A DNA stretch of 64,000 bases from Cytobacillus solani (GTDB taxonomy: Bacteria > Bacillota > Bacilli > Bacillales > Cytobacillaceae). The translations under genes were made by a program, and so were the position numbers. The DNA is taken from positions 4,306,857 to 4,370,856 of the forward strand of contig NZ_LJIX01000006.1 in NCBI RefSeq assembly GCF_001420595.1, written 5' to 3'. Shown piece after piece: positions 27,541 through 36,571 of this stretch (positions are counted from its first letter, which is position 1; every line of letters starts with the position of its first letter). Below the pieces are notes generated by a model. The model did not search any database. It saw only the letters and a program-made list of their open reading frames with translations, and was not told the DNA's origin.

Positions 27541-27640
27541 AATAAAGCATAAGATTTCCAAATGGAAATTTTATGCTTTACGTCACAAAAAAATTTGAAC
27601 TATAATGCCAAACCTTGAATCATATTCTCGCCAATCATTG
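27541..27640. mobile_element. Decayed right-end/left-end junction between two Tn7-like units
   Basis: Left part: AAAGCATAAGATTTCC, GGAAATTTTATGCTTT and CGTCACA (ending 27587) align with the intact right end at 39596-39642. Then AAAAAAT (which contains AAAAT). Right part: TTGAACTATAATGCC (27595-27609) and TTGAATCATATTCTCGCCAA (27614-27633) align with the left end at 11577-11619; the terminal TGTGAC has been lost. An intact tniQ starts 80 bp further right, just as the tniQ remnant follows the 11571 left end. Confidence 0.65.
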
Positions 27641-27719
27641 ATATACCAAGTATTGATATGATTCTGGGCTAGTATTGAAAATCTAAGATCCAATTTTTTA
27701 CAAGAAGGCTTGGAATATT

Positions 27720-29243
27720 TTATTTTGTAAGAACATCCTTAAATTTATTATAGCCTAATGAAACTAACTGTTCTTTCCAAACCTCTCTATATTCAGGGAC
27801 TACTAAACAATATGGATGAGATAACTTTTTCCTAATAGCTTTATCACTTGGATAAACACCAACGTTATGCAAGTCAGAAACAATCTCTCTTATTTCACTT
27901 TTAATATTTTCAGATTTTAACTTTTGCATCTTAGTTACATAACTTCCATATCGCTCTATCAGTTTCCTTGATAATTCTGGAAAATACTTTTTTATTTTTA
28001 ATACTGGAATTCCGAATTCTATTGAAAACTGTTGCAAACTTTGAGGATGTTCCATTTCTAAAGCAGCCAAAAGAAAACCCTTAATCTTTTCTCTTTCACG
28101 TTCGTTTGATTCTCTTTTTTGTTTTAGTTTGGCATTATTAATTTCCTCACACAAATCTGGAAAATTCCTCTTTGCTGTTTGAATATTAAACCCTTTTTCA
28201 TCGCAGAGTTTATGAAGACTTTTATAATAATTCTTCTTTATTTCTTTCATTAATTCGTTTTCTATTTCATCTCGAGTTAGTCTTCTACGTTTCATAATAA
28301 TGGGCTTTTCTATATTTACATCCAACTGTTCAATTAAACTAGTACCAAACATTTCATAGATTGATTGGTTTGTCTTATTGAAGATCTTGTACAAAGAATC
28401 AATCGAGGGCTTTCCTTTGTTATTAATCCACTTTCTCATTATAACTTTTTCAAGGCCAAAGAAATTAGCAAATTCACTGATACTTTTGAAATTGTTATCT
28501 TTTATAGCTTTTTTTAATATTAATCCTATTCGTAAATTTGTAGGAATATTGTTTAAATGTATGGCATTTGCAATTAATGGTTTAAAGGAATTCAATAAGA
28601 ATTCCTGATACTTCCGATTATTAATAGTGACATTTTGACTTTCGTACCCTAGCCAACTTAAACAATACTGGCAATAACCAGCAAAAAAGTTGTTATGCAA
28701 GAAACCCAAATTTCTCCCACATTTCGGACAGCTATCTTCTAAGTTTACTTGATGTTTATCACACAATTTAATGTCTTTAATATACCAAATTAGAGGTTCA
28801 TAAATTTCATTTTCTTTGTTTTTTGCTTCCTCTAAACAATTTGGACACCATTTCCTCGATTCTCCTATGACACTATTGGAAAATAGACCAGACCATGAAT
28901 TCATTGTTAGATATATTAAATCGTTTCTAGTCGTCAAAGCTTCTAATGCAGAGACATATTCCAGACTAATTGGACTGTTACCATTAATATACTTAGTTTT
29001 CGGTCCTATTGAGCCTTTAATAAAATCCCTTTTCCTACTTTGAGTATTGATATAAGGAGTAAAAGTTTTGCATACTAATGTTGCTATATTCAAATTATGA
29101 CATTCTGCTAACCTAGAAATATAACTGGTTAAACTCTCTACATTGGGAGTTCCCAAGCCAATGGGCTCTATGTTATACAATTTACTTCTTGGAGGTATAT
29201 TAATATCGTCCAAATCAAAGTCATTATAATTAACCGGAAACAT
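27720..29243 (-). CDS. tniQ: TniQ/TnsD-like target-selection protein
   Basis: A 507-residue TniQ-domain protein. Near the start it has LGTPNVESLTSYISRLAECH, the conserved TniQ opening. A zinc ribbon follows: WCPNCLEEA, LCDKHQVNLEDSCPKCG and GYCQYCLSWLG. The remaining 270 residues hold helix-turn-helix-like repeats that in TnsD bind the attachment site. It lies next to the left-end sequence, last in the tns operon, with GTGGGGG before its ATG. A homologous tail survives next to the distal left end (11882-12122), so this is the best candidate for recognising ssrA. That target role is inferred from location. Confidence 0.88.
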   Translation of the reverse strand: MFPVNYNDFDLDDINIPPRSKLYNIEPIGLGTPNVESLTSYISRLAECHNLNIATLVCKTFTPYINTQSRKRDFIKGSIGPKTKYINGNSPISLEYVSALEALTTRNDLIYLTMNSWSGLFSNSVIGESRKWCPNCLEEAKNKENEIYEPLIWYIKDIKLCDKHQVNLEDSCPKCGRNLGFLHNNFFAGYCQYCLSWLGYESQNVTINNRKYQEFLLNSFKPLIANAIHLNNIPTNLRIGLILKKAIKDNNFKSISEFANFFGLEKVIMRKWINNKGKPSIDSLYKIFNKTNQSIYEMFGTSLIEQLDVNIEKPIIMKRRRLTRDEIENELMKEIKKNYYKSLHKLCDEKGFNIQTAKRNFPDLCEEINNAKLKQKRESNEREREKIKGFLLAALEMEHPQSLQQFSIEFGIPVLKIKKYFPELSRKLIERYGSYVTKMQKLKSENIKSEIREIVSDLHNVGVYPSDKAIRKKLSHPYCLVVPEYREVWKEQLVSLGYNKFKDVLTK

Positions 29244-29283
29244 ATTTAACCCCCACTTTACAATCTTGGGACTAATTATTTAT

Positions 29284-30405
29284 TTAAAAATCAGTCCCAG
29301 TCTTGTCCCTTTTTGGTTTTCTCTCTCCTGGTCTCTTATTAGTATTCTTTTTCGGTTTTTCTTCCTCATCTTCTTGATCCAAATTCAACCAAGCTTCGAG
29401 CTTCCCTTCCTTTTCGTCCCTTTTTACCGTTAGGTTATTTTCTCCTGTTGTAATTTCTAATGCCATTATGTATGCTTGATCAATTGTTGGTTCAAATTTT
29501 TTAAAATCGTTGACCATTAAAGTCTTCGTGTCCTCATTAAATTTCATCTTATAATGAAAGGTATCGTACAACCAATCCCTAAGAGTACCGATACATCCAA
29601 TAGTGTGTTTATAAAAATACTTCCATTCATCTATAAGATTAGGTTCTTGGTGCAAAGGAAACGCCTTTTGAAAAAACCAAAGAACATTTTTGAAAGCATC
29701 TATTTCATCTTTGTTTTCCGAATTATACCTTGGAAAATGAATATCTTTAGTTCTTCTTCCTAATTGACCATTTATATTTCTAAAACTTAGTAGCTCATAA
29801 GTTCCAAACAAAATTATTGGGACCCCAAATTTGGATGCTAATGATTTTATTGCATCCATATGATTTCTTAATCCTTTTGAACTCCCTACTTTAGTCATAT
29901 GTTGAGCTTCGTCAATTAAAATAACTTTTACTTTTCGACATTTAATCGCATTCTCCAAGGACTTGCGTAACTTTCTCTTTGTTTTTTCGTTTGGATTATT
30001 TGATACTTCTAATCCAAGCTCATTTAAAGGCAATCTCTTTTCATCAATTAAAATGTCTTTAAGTTCTTCTAATGCCTCAGTATAAAAATTAATCCAATCA
30101 AACTTACCATCTTCATTGGCGAATGCTTCCACGGCTAAAACTGGAATCAATCCTTTATCTTTTATCATTTCCTCATGGTATCTTCCTAGAAATTCGTTTT
30201 TTACTTTTTTAAATAATGTTGATTTACCTACTCCACTCGGACCATAGACCAATAAGACTTTACCATTATCCGCAACTTCAATTTTATCCATTAAGTCTGT
30301 ATAAGCATTAACTAAAGTTGGATGAGCAACACTTTTATTTTTAAAATAATTGATTCTTTCTTCGATCGATTGGAATAATATTTCTTTTGGAAAATTCTTA
30401 TCCAT
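29284..30405 (-). CDS. tnsC: TnsC-like AAA+ ATPase
   Basis: A 373-residue AAA+ protein: Walker A VYGPSGVGKST at residues 53-63, Walker B VKVILIDEAQHM, sensor-like IILFGTYELL. The C-terminal 50 residues are K/E-rich and basic (GERKPKRDKTGTDF), a likely interaction tail. TnsC links TniQ/TnsD at the target with the TnsAB transposase. Its ATG overlaps the tnsAB stop (TAATG), so translation is coupled. Confidence 0.92.
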   Translation of the reverse strand: MDKNFPKEILFQSIEERINYFKNKSVAHPTLVNAYTDLMDKIEVADNGKVLLVYGPSGVGKSTLFKKVKNEFLGRYHEEMIKDKGLIPVLAVEAFANEDGKFDWINFYTEALEELKDILIDEKRLPLNELGLEVSNNPNEKTKRKLRKSLENAIKCRKVKVILIDEAQHMTKVGSSKGLRNHMDAIKSLASKFGVPIILFGTYELLSFRNINGQLGRRTKDIHFPRYNSENKDEIDAFKNVLWFFQKAFPLHQEPNLIDEWKYFYKHTIGCIGTLRDWLYDTFHYKMKFNEDTKTLMVNDFKKFEPTIDQAYIMALEITTGENNLTVKRDEKEGKLEAWLNLDQEDEEEKPKKNTNKRPGERKPKRDKTGTDF

Positions 30406-33128
30406 TAGAAAAACTCCTCATACATTACAAATCGTGGGCTTTCTTCCGTTTTATTAAGTTCAGTTTTATTCTGTGTAGTAACTTTCTTATGATTAGAAGT
30501 ATGTTTTTCATCTTCATAATCCTTATAGATATTAGTTTTCGAATATTTGTTTTTACCTCCATCAATAACTCTTAATGACCTCCTAAGGGCTTCATCTTTC
30601 AGCCTTTGAGTTTCCAATAGTTCATGCGATTCGGCGTTAACCAAGAACTTTGCTAATTCTGAAGCTGAAACTCCATTAATTTTTTCTTTCTTTGTTTGTG
30701 ACTTTCTCTTCCTTATTTCTGCAGTAGCAAGTTTTATTTCTTTCTCTGACTTTCCTTCGAACTCTAATTCATATTGCGAATGAAGTGTTACCCAGTAATT
30801 CCCAACATAAGCATATGCCTTACTATAATCGAATGGGTCATACCGTACAGGAATTTGTTTTCCCTCAACTGATGGATTTTTCAACTCATACGAATTATAA
30901 TAGCAGTTATTAATCTTAACTCCCGGTCCAGGTTGAACTTTAGCAGTCCCTTTTGTAGTTGTTGGCAGGGTAAGCATCTCAAAGTTTGTATCATATCTAA
31001 TATATGTTTGTTTTCTTTCACCAGTTTTTCTTATATTTTGTTGGTAAGCATCACGTGGACTTTGGTTAAGAGTGGTGTGAGGTTGTTGATCATAAATCTC
31101 ATAAAACCATTGATACAAATATTCATATAATACCTCTAGAGTCCAGATAGCTAAGTTACGTGGGTCAAAATCTTTTGTCATTTGACGAACTAATTTGGAT
31201 AATTGTGTGTTACCAGCTAAAGTGTTAATAAACATAGTATTAGTTGTGCCAAACAATCTCTCACAAACAGATCCAAACTTAGGTTTAGCACCGGGTCTTG
31301 TTTTTTTATGACAATCGTTGCTTGCTAGCAAAGTATCAAAATAAACACTTTGGAAATCCTTTCCTCCATCTACTACAAGAGTCTTTGGAAGTCGAGAGTA
31401 CTTCTTAACGCATTCCCTTATCGTATTCATACAGGTCCTATATGAAGGGGGATCGAAGGTTAAATAAAATGCTAACACTCTTCTTGAATAAGCATCTATT
31501 AATAAAGTTAACCATGGTTTCCCCAATTTTTTCTTAGTCTTTGAACATATAAGTTGAATGTCAAGTTCAGTATGATCTATATGTGCAATTTCAAATGGTC
31601 TGGTTCCATGTCTAGGTGTCGAAAGGGACAATTCCCAATAAAAAGGCTCTTTATCATAAGCTGCTTTAGGTCCTCTACGATTTTTATCTTGCTCGTAACT
31701 AGGGCGGTTTTCGATTCTCTTAAAGAAAGTTTTGTTGCTTGGAGGGTCAAACCCTTTTTCAATACACTCATTTCTAAATGAAATGTAAACTGAAGATTTA
31801 TTTCGTTGTTTTTTATTCTCATATACTTCCGTTACATACCTATCCATTAATTGAATCACATCGCCACTTAATCGCTCTGTTTTATTCCCTTTTTTATGAT
31901 TTTCCGGAATAAAGCCATAAAAGCCTTTTCCGTATTTTTTTTCGGCTTTAATGAATTTTTGTTTCCAACTTCTTAAAGTCCTTAGTGGAACATCTACAAA
32001 CTCGCCCTCCCTGTGAAGTTTATACTTATAGTACTTCTCATTAGCTTCCGCCAGAGTTTCTGGACTTGCTGATCTAATAATATCCATTAAATCTGACTCT
32101 TCATATCTTGTTGAACTTTCATTATCCAAGGATTTAATACTACCCATCTTAATTAACTCTTCGAAAGCGTTTAATGGTAATGGAATAATTTTTTCTGTTT
32201 CATCTAGAAGAGAGATTTCTGTATCTCCCACATTAATCACTGTCCATAGATTTCCACTCCAAAGAATCTTCTTACCAACTTCCACATTCACCAAGTTGTC
32301 GATATTTCCGTTTCCTTTGTTGCTTTTTGATTCTTCAGCGTTAAATATAGCATTGGCAATTTCTTTATTAGAATACACAGGAAATTTGTCGAAATTTATG
32401 ACAAGAAAACGCTCGAGATCTACATAAATTTCCCCCAGTATCATTAGTTTATAAATATCATCCACATTAAATGTAGCATCATTTATTGATAACAAATCAG
32501 CTAAGGTTGTATTTGGTGTTGATTGAACAAAATTATGAATAATGTTTCGACTTGTTAAAGAAACCGTAGGATTTTCTTCTAAAAGATAATCTTCTAAAAA
32601 GCGGATATTATTTTGTAGGTTCCAGTTAATTTCTTTTGAAGATCGAACTCTAAAAGATAGACCCTTTTTCTTCGCAAATTCCTCAGCAGGTGGACATCTC
32701 CACTGTCCATTTTCATCTAGGCAATATCGTTCTGGTGATTCTTCAATCATCCTGGATAGCTCTTTTTCCGTTTTCCACTCTTCCCAACCTATAAAGTCCT
32801 CTGAAATAACAAAAAAATCAGCTGTGTATCTATGACCCCTATTTTTACCATTCTTCATATAATTAATAGTAAAACTTTCAGGTTGATCATAAAATTCATA
32901 AACGTTTTTATCAAACTCCATTAAATAGATTCCACATAGTTCAAGTGTGTGACTCTCGAATTGTATGGTTAGCCCCATCTTTTTACTTGAGTAAAATCCC
33001 CTAACATTTCCCTTTCCGCTTCGAACTCTTCGAGATGGTTCTGAATTTCTGATACTGCTATTGATATAATTTTTCGTGTCATCAGTAATCCCTTTTTTAT
33101 AGCAAAACAAATCAAAATCTTTAATCAT
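30405..33128 (-). CDS. tnsAB: TnsA-TnsB fusion transposase
   Basis: A 907-residue protein that joins both catalytic subunits. Residues 1-180 are TnsA-like nuclease: FESHTLE (57-63), YTADFFV with D104, and WEEWK (115-119). The rest is TnsB-like: HTH region, then a DDE core with HIDHTELD (D near 517), VVDGGKDF (D near 586) and VCERLFG (E near 623), and the C-terminal beta-barrel and TnsC-binding tail. TnsA cuts the 5' ends and TnsB the 3' ends in cut-and-paste Tn7. Fusions are known in some Tn7-like families. It overlaps the upstream tnsB-like gene by 8 bp. Confidence 0.93.
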   Translation of the reverse strand: MIKDFDLFCYKKGITDDTKNYINSSIRNSEPSRRVRSGKGNVRGFYSSKKMGLTIQFESHTLELCGIYLMEFDKNVYEFYDQPESFTINYMKNGKNRGHRYTADFFVISEDFIGWEEWKTEKELSRMIEESPERYCLDENGQWRCPPAEEFAKKKGLSFRVRSSKEINWNLQNNIRFLEDYLLEENPTVSLTSRNIIHNFVQSTPNTTLADLLSINDATFNVDDIYKLMILGEIYVDLERFLVINFDKFPVYSNKEIANAIFNAEESKSNKGNGNIDNLVNVEVGKKILWSGNLWTVINVGDTEISLLDETEKIIPLPLNAFEELIKMGSIKSLDNESSTRYEESDLMDIIRSASPETLAEANEKYYKYKLHREGEFVDVPLRTLRSWKQKFIKAEKKYGKGFYGFIPENHKKGNKTERLSGDVIQLMDRYVTEVYENKKQRNKSSVYISFRNECIEKGFDPPSNKTFFKRIENRPSYEQDKNRRGPKAAYDKEPFYWELSLSTPRHGTRPFEIAHIDHTELDIQLICSKTKKKLGKPWLTLLIDAYSRRVLAFYLTFDPPSYRTCMNTIRECVKKYSRLPKTLVVDGGKDFQSVYFDTLLASNDCHKKTRPGAKPKFGSVCERLFGTTNTMFINTLAGNTQLSKLVRQMTKDFDPRNLAIWTLEVLYEYLYQWFYEIYDQQPHTTLNQSPRDAYQQNIRKTGERKQTYIRYDTNFEMLTLPTTTKGTAKVQPGPGVKINNCYYNSYELKNPSVEGKQIPVRYDPFDYSKAYAYVGNYWVTLHSQYELEFEGKSEKEIKLATAEIRKRKSQTKKEKINGVSASELAKFLVNAESHELLETQRLKDEALRRSLRVIDGGKNKYSKTNIYKDYEDEKHTSNHKKVTTQNKTELNKTEESPRFVMYEEFF

Positions 33129-33951
33129 GTATGTTGATACTCCTCATTTTTATGCTATTAGTTTTTTCTGTTTCATAACCTAAAAGCTTAAGCTTCTTCC
33201 AACTATCATTTATGCAAACAAATGCAATATCAATATTTAGAGGATCAAATTTAACGAAAACCGTTTCCATTTTAAATATTGGTTGGATAAAATCATTAGC
33301 CCAATAAAATAAATTATTTATTTTTATTCCCCTTCCAGGAATAACCCTTCGTTTAACTATCGGAAGAGGAAGGAGTTGGAATTCCTCATCATAATTTATG
33401 TTTCTTTTTCGAAAATCATCTAGTTTATGAAATAGATCCCTTGGACTAGTTCCTAATTCAGGTTGATGCATTGTGTCATAAACTTCATATAACAACAGAG
33501 ACAGCGATTTTTTTAAATTGTCGGCTAACCATAAAGACTGTTCTTGTTTGTGAGATTTTAAGAAATTATTTATAATTCGAAATAAATTTTCTGTGTTAAA
33601 AATACTTTTAACAATCATTGGATACTTAATAAGTGTGCATCCTAATTCAATCCAGGTACTGTGGAATTGGACACTTTTAAACTCTTTTCCTCCACTTAAT
33701 ATTATAGAAGTAGGTAGTGTGGAATGCTTATTAACACACTCCCTAATAACCATTGAGTTAGTTACATTATTCGGTGGATCGATAGAGAAATAAAAAGCTA
33801 ATACTCTTTTTGAGAAGTCATCGACTAATATTGTTAACCAAGGCCTCCCCAATGGAAGTTTCTTGTTTATACTGTAAATTTGGATATCAAGGCAAGTGTG
33901 AATAATAATTGCATTTTCAAATGGTTTTGATGATTTAATGTTATTCATCAT
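33121..33951 (-). CDS. TnsB-like protein lacking catalytic aspartates
   Basis: A 276-residue protein aligned to the TnsB half of the neighbouring TnsAB from the catalytic core to the beta-barrel. First catalytic D is lost (IIIHTCLD instead of HIDHTELD); the second is lost (ILSGGKEF instead of VVDGGKDF); the glutamate seems kept (NTENLF against VCERLF). It lacks the TnsA part, the DNA-binding N-terminus and the C-terminal tail. It has an ATG behind AAAAGGGG and an intact frame, and overlaps the tnsAB start by 8 bp, so it may still be expressed and coupled. It could be a regulator or a relic; no stop codons have accumulated. Confidence 0.8.
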   Translation of the reverse strand: MMNNIKSSKPFENAIIIHTCLDIQIYSINKKLPLGRPWLTILVDDFSKRVLAFYFSIDPPNNVTNSMVIRECVNKHSTLPTSIILSGGKEFKSVQFHSTWIELGCTLIKYPMIVKSIFNTENLFRIINNFLKSHKQEQSLWLADNLKKSLSLLLYEVYDTMHQPELGTSPRDLFHKLDDFRKRNINYDEEFQLLPLPIVKRRVIPGRGIKINNLFYWANDFIQPIFKMETVFVKFDPLNIDIAFVCINDSWKKLKLLGYETEKTNSIKMRSINIHD

Positions 33952-33954
33952 ACA

Positions 33955-34290
33955 TATAACCCCTTTTTTAATTCAATCCAATATTCCTGTAATGTTTTCT
34001 CTTTAAGTAATCCGTTCCCTAAAATTTCTTCTGCTGCTTGGATAAACACCTTGATTTACTAGGGAATAGAAAGCTTCACTAAGCTGATTAATCTCATTTT
34101 CTTTGAAGGGTAGACACCAAATACATTTTTCGCCTACTCCCAACCTTTCGATTTGGTTCTAAATGTGAATAACTTCAATTTTTTGTATAGCTTTTTCACT
34201 AAAGCGCTTGTATAAAACTGATAAAATTCTTTTCTTTCAATTTCACCTTTGCTTGAAGATTAATGTTTTTAACCTTATGAAATTACTTCC
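33955..34290 (-). pseudogene. Decayed C-terminal part of a TniQ protein
   Basis: The minus strand reads NEINQLSEAFYSLVNQGVYP then SSRR in one frame and ILGNGLLKEKTLQEYWIELK in the next frame, ending just before the tnsB-like gene. This matches the C-terminal pattern of TniQ proteins here (VYPSDKAIRKKL; MYPSRRQVESLL). Only the tail survives, with a frameshift near 34025. It is thus a third tniQ copy in the proximal unit, in ruins. Confidence 0.7.
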
Positions 34291-34310
34291 ACAATCTTAT
34301 TGTATAAAAA

Positions 34311-35645
34311 TCAAATATTTCTTGGATATTCAATACCAGTTAGTTCTTTCCAAATAATTGCAACTTCTTTTTCTTTTATTAAGTACTTATGTTCTAATAA
34401 GGACTCTACCTGCCTTCTACTCGGATACATATCGTCTTTAATAAGGCAGGTAATAGCTACTTCTACTTTATTTTTTATCAGAGTGTACCTTTGTTTCTTT
34501 TTTTCTCTAACAAATTTCAAGTAATTTTGCTTTATAATTTCACACTCTACAGGGTATTGTTTAGATAAAAGCCTTCTATCACAACCAACTATAATTGCCA
34601 ATTTAGTTAAAGACATAGGAACATTTTGCTTTATTATCATATGTATTTTTTGTTTTATAACTGAATGATCCTTTTTTCTAGTTAATGGAACTGATTTAAC
34701 TTCTCCCCTACACTTCAAAAATCCCCTATCGAACAACGGTAATTCTGTCATATCAAGGAATTCACATATGCTTAAATTTAGATAAATACAAATTTCTATT
34801 AATGATCCTAAGGGAGGTAAACTCTTACCTTTAATCCATCCCCAAAGAGTAGTCTTGGGTATACCAATCTCTTCTGCTGCAAGACTTATTGATCCCTCAA
34901 AATATTGTTCGACATAGTAAGTTAATGCTTTAGGTATTCCATTTTCCCCAGTCTTTTTAATATATTCTGGCGTATTGATTAGCATATTTCCTATAATAAA
35001 CTCTTTCTTACTGCAATCAGAGTAAATATAATTTGTTTCTATTCCGAGCCAATCAGAACATTTTGAACAATATCCGGGCCTTGACTTTCTTTCTAAAAAA
35101 AACATTTCAGAATTACATTTTGGGCAAATATTCATAAGTTCAATGTTATGAATTAAACAATAATTGTACGGTTGTATACTCCAGACCAATTGATCATACA
35201 CTATTTGATTATTTTCTAATTGTTCTCGATAGCAACATGGGCACCAATGTCTTTTTTTCTTACTCAGTCCCCTGGTTGTAAATATGGAACTCCAAGAAAG
35301 CAATGTAGTCTCTCTTATATCTTGTCTTGAAGTGAGGAATGAAAAAATCTCTACAAATTCTTCTGCTAATAATCCAATCCCATTTACGCTACTGGTTGAT
35401 TTATAAAAACCATCACCTCCTTTTTTAGCAATGTTGTTAAGATAGTTTTTATTCAAAATGGGTATTATTATCTTCGAAAACAAATCACCTACTGATACAC
35501 AGTGCATTTCCGCAATACGCGCAATATAACTATTCAAACTTTCAACAAATGGTGTGCCTAATTTTTCGGGGGTTATATTATATAAAAAAGATCTATCCTT
35601 TAAGTTATTAATTGTTAACACCACCTTTTTGGGTATTATTAGCAA
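34311..35645 (-). CDS. Second TniQ-domain protein
   Basis: A 444-residue TniQ-family protein with LGTPFVESLNSYIARIAEMH near the N-terminus and the zinc ribbon WCPCCYREQ, YCLIHNIELMNICPKC and GYCSKCSDWLG. A HTH segment follows (SLAAEEIGIPKTTLWGWIKG). It is clearly a paralogue of, and diverged from, the TniQ at 27720-29243. Tn7-like elements with two TniQ proteins often use one for the chromosomal site and the other for other targets; which does which here is not shown. It is first in the leftward tns operon, with a divergent XRE gene upstream. Confidence 0.88.
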   Translation of the reverse strand: MLIIPKKVVLTINNLKDRSFLYNITPEKLGTPFVESLNSYIARIAEMHCVSVGDLFSKIIIPILNKNYLNNIAKKGGDGFYKSTSSVNGIGLLAEEFVEIFSFLTSRQDIRETTLLSWSSIFTTRGLSKKKRHWCPCCYREQLENNQIVYDQLVWSIQPYNYCLIHNIELMNICPKCNSEMFFLERKSRPGYCSKCSDWLGIETNYIYSDCSKKEFIIGNMLINTPEYIKKTGENGIPKALTYYVEQYFEGSISLAAEEIGIPKTTLWGWIKGKSLPPLGSLIEICIYLNLSICEFLDMTELPLFDRGFLKCRGEVKSVPLTRKKDHSVIKQKIHMIIKQNVPMSLTKLAIIVGCDRRLLSKQYPVECEIIKQNYLKFVREKKKQRYTLIKNKVEVAITCLIKDDMYPSRRQVESLLEHKYLIKEKEVAIIWKELTGIEYPRNI

Positions 35646-35747
35646 TTAATAAAATATAATCCATTACCAACAAAAAATTAACATCCATTATCATACAATG
35701 GTGCAGAAAGACAATTTTTTATTTAAAATAAATAGATGGGTTATCTG

Positions 35748-35781
35748 ATTATAGATATATCTATAATATAGTTATATCTAT
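35748..35781. promoter_or_regulatory. Palindromic operators between tniQ and the XRE gene
   Basis: ATTATAGATATATCTATAAT (35748-35767) is a perfect 20-bp palindrome. A second site, TATAGTTATATCTATA (35766-35781), differs from palindromic symmetry at one position. A TATAAT -10-like hexamer (35762-35767) lies inside. Such paired sites next to a small XRE gene suggest autoregulation, and perhaps control of the divergent tns operon. Confidence 0.65.
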
Positions 35782-35827
35782 AATTATTTCAACCCATTTC
35801 GAAAAACTTTTTAAGGAGGAATAAATA

Positions 35828-36025
35828 ATGACGGTGGGTGAGAGATTAAAAAGTCTTAGGATCACACAGAACCTTTCCCAAGCTGAATTTGCTAATAGTA
35901 TTGGCATTAAGCAAAGTTCACTAAGCCATATTGAAAAGGGAACTACTAAGCCATCGATTGACACTATACTTGCTGCAAGTAAAGAATATGGGGTAACTAC
36001 TGATTGGTTATTAAAAGGTCAGTAA
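35828..36025 (+). CDS. XRE-family HTH regulator (65 aa)
   Basis: A 65-residue single-domain Cro/CI-type protein: RLKSLRITQNLSQAEFANSI, GIKQSSLSHIEKG and SIDTILAASKEYGVTTDWLL. Ribosome site AAGGAGG lies 8 bp upstream. It is divergent to the tniQ-tnsB'-tnsAB-tnsC-tniQ operon and has palindromic operators in the shared intergenic region. It probably represses its own promoter and may repress transposition genes. Confidence 0.9.
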   Translation: MTVGERLKSLRITQNLSQAEFANSIGIKQSSLSHIEKGTTKPSIDTILAASKEYGVTTDWLLKGQ

Positions 36026-36571
36026 CGGTAAGGTAAATGTTTAATCCAAAAGACCAAGGTAAATATGAATGAATCAAAGTAGTTTGGCTTTTTTAATTAG
36101 GTAGCTTAAGAGGACTGGACTCGGTATTGAACTGGGTTCAGTTATTTTAGTTTTGCTAATTGTGTTTTTTCTTTATGAGCTAGGGGGGCAGAAAAGTAGA
36201 TGAGGGAAATTTATGTCATAATGGCGAACTATTAAATATACAGGAAAATAGTTAGGGTCTCTTACTCTACTAACGGTTCAAAGTATAAATTAAAACTGCT
36301 TAGATGTATTTGGCAATTAATTAAATGTTGTTTACAGCAATATATTTTTTGAATTGAAAACAAGGCTTTATATATCTATGCATAAAATCTTGTATAAAAA
36401 GCCTTATATAAAATAAATGCTTATTTAATTAAAGTGCCCGATTGCTGAACAAGGAAAAATTCTACATTATCACATCAGGATTTTTGATCAAACTTGAATA
36501 TGAACTCCTTAATCAATCTTCAACAAGATATAATAGTAGGTAGATAGTTATGGAAATGAGGTAGCAATAAA
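36026..36571. other. Gene-free stretch between XRE and PIN genes
   Basis: AT-rich, without a supported gene. Contains the dispersed repeat at 36425-36498. Confidence 0.5.
36425..36498 (+). repeat. Dispersed 65-70 bp repeat, copy 2
   Basis: AATTAAAGTGCCCGATTGCT, then an A-rich part, and CACATCAGGATTTTTGATCA align with the copy at 10180-10250 and with the two halves around the IS3 element. Confidence 0.65.

Noticed and set aside
27541-27587. Simple terminator for the neighbouring genes
   Set aside because: It can fold, but it aligns over 47 bases with the transposon right end including TCACA, and lies directly against a left-end-like sequence.
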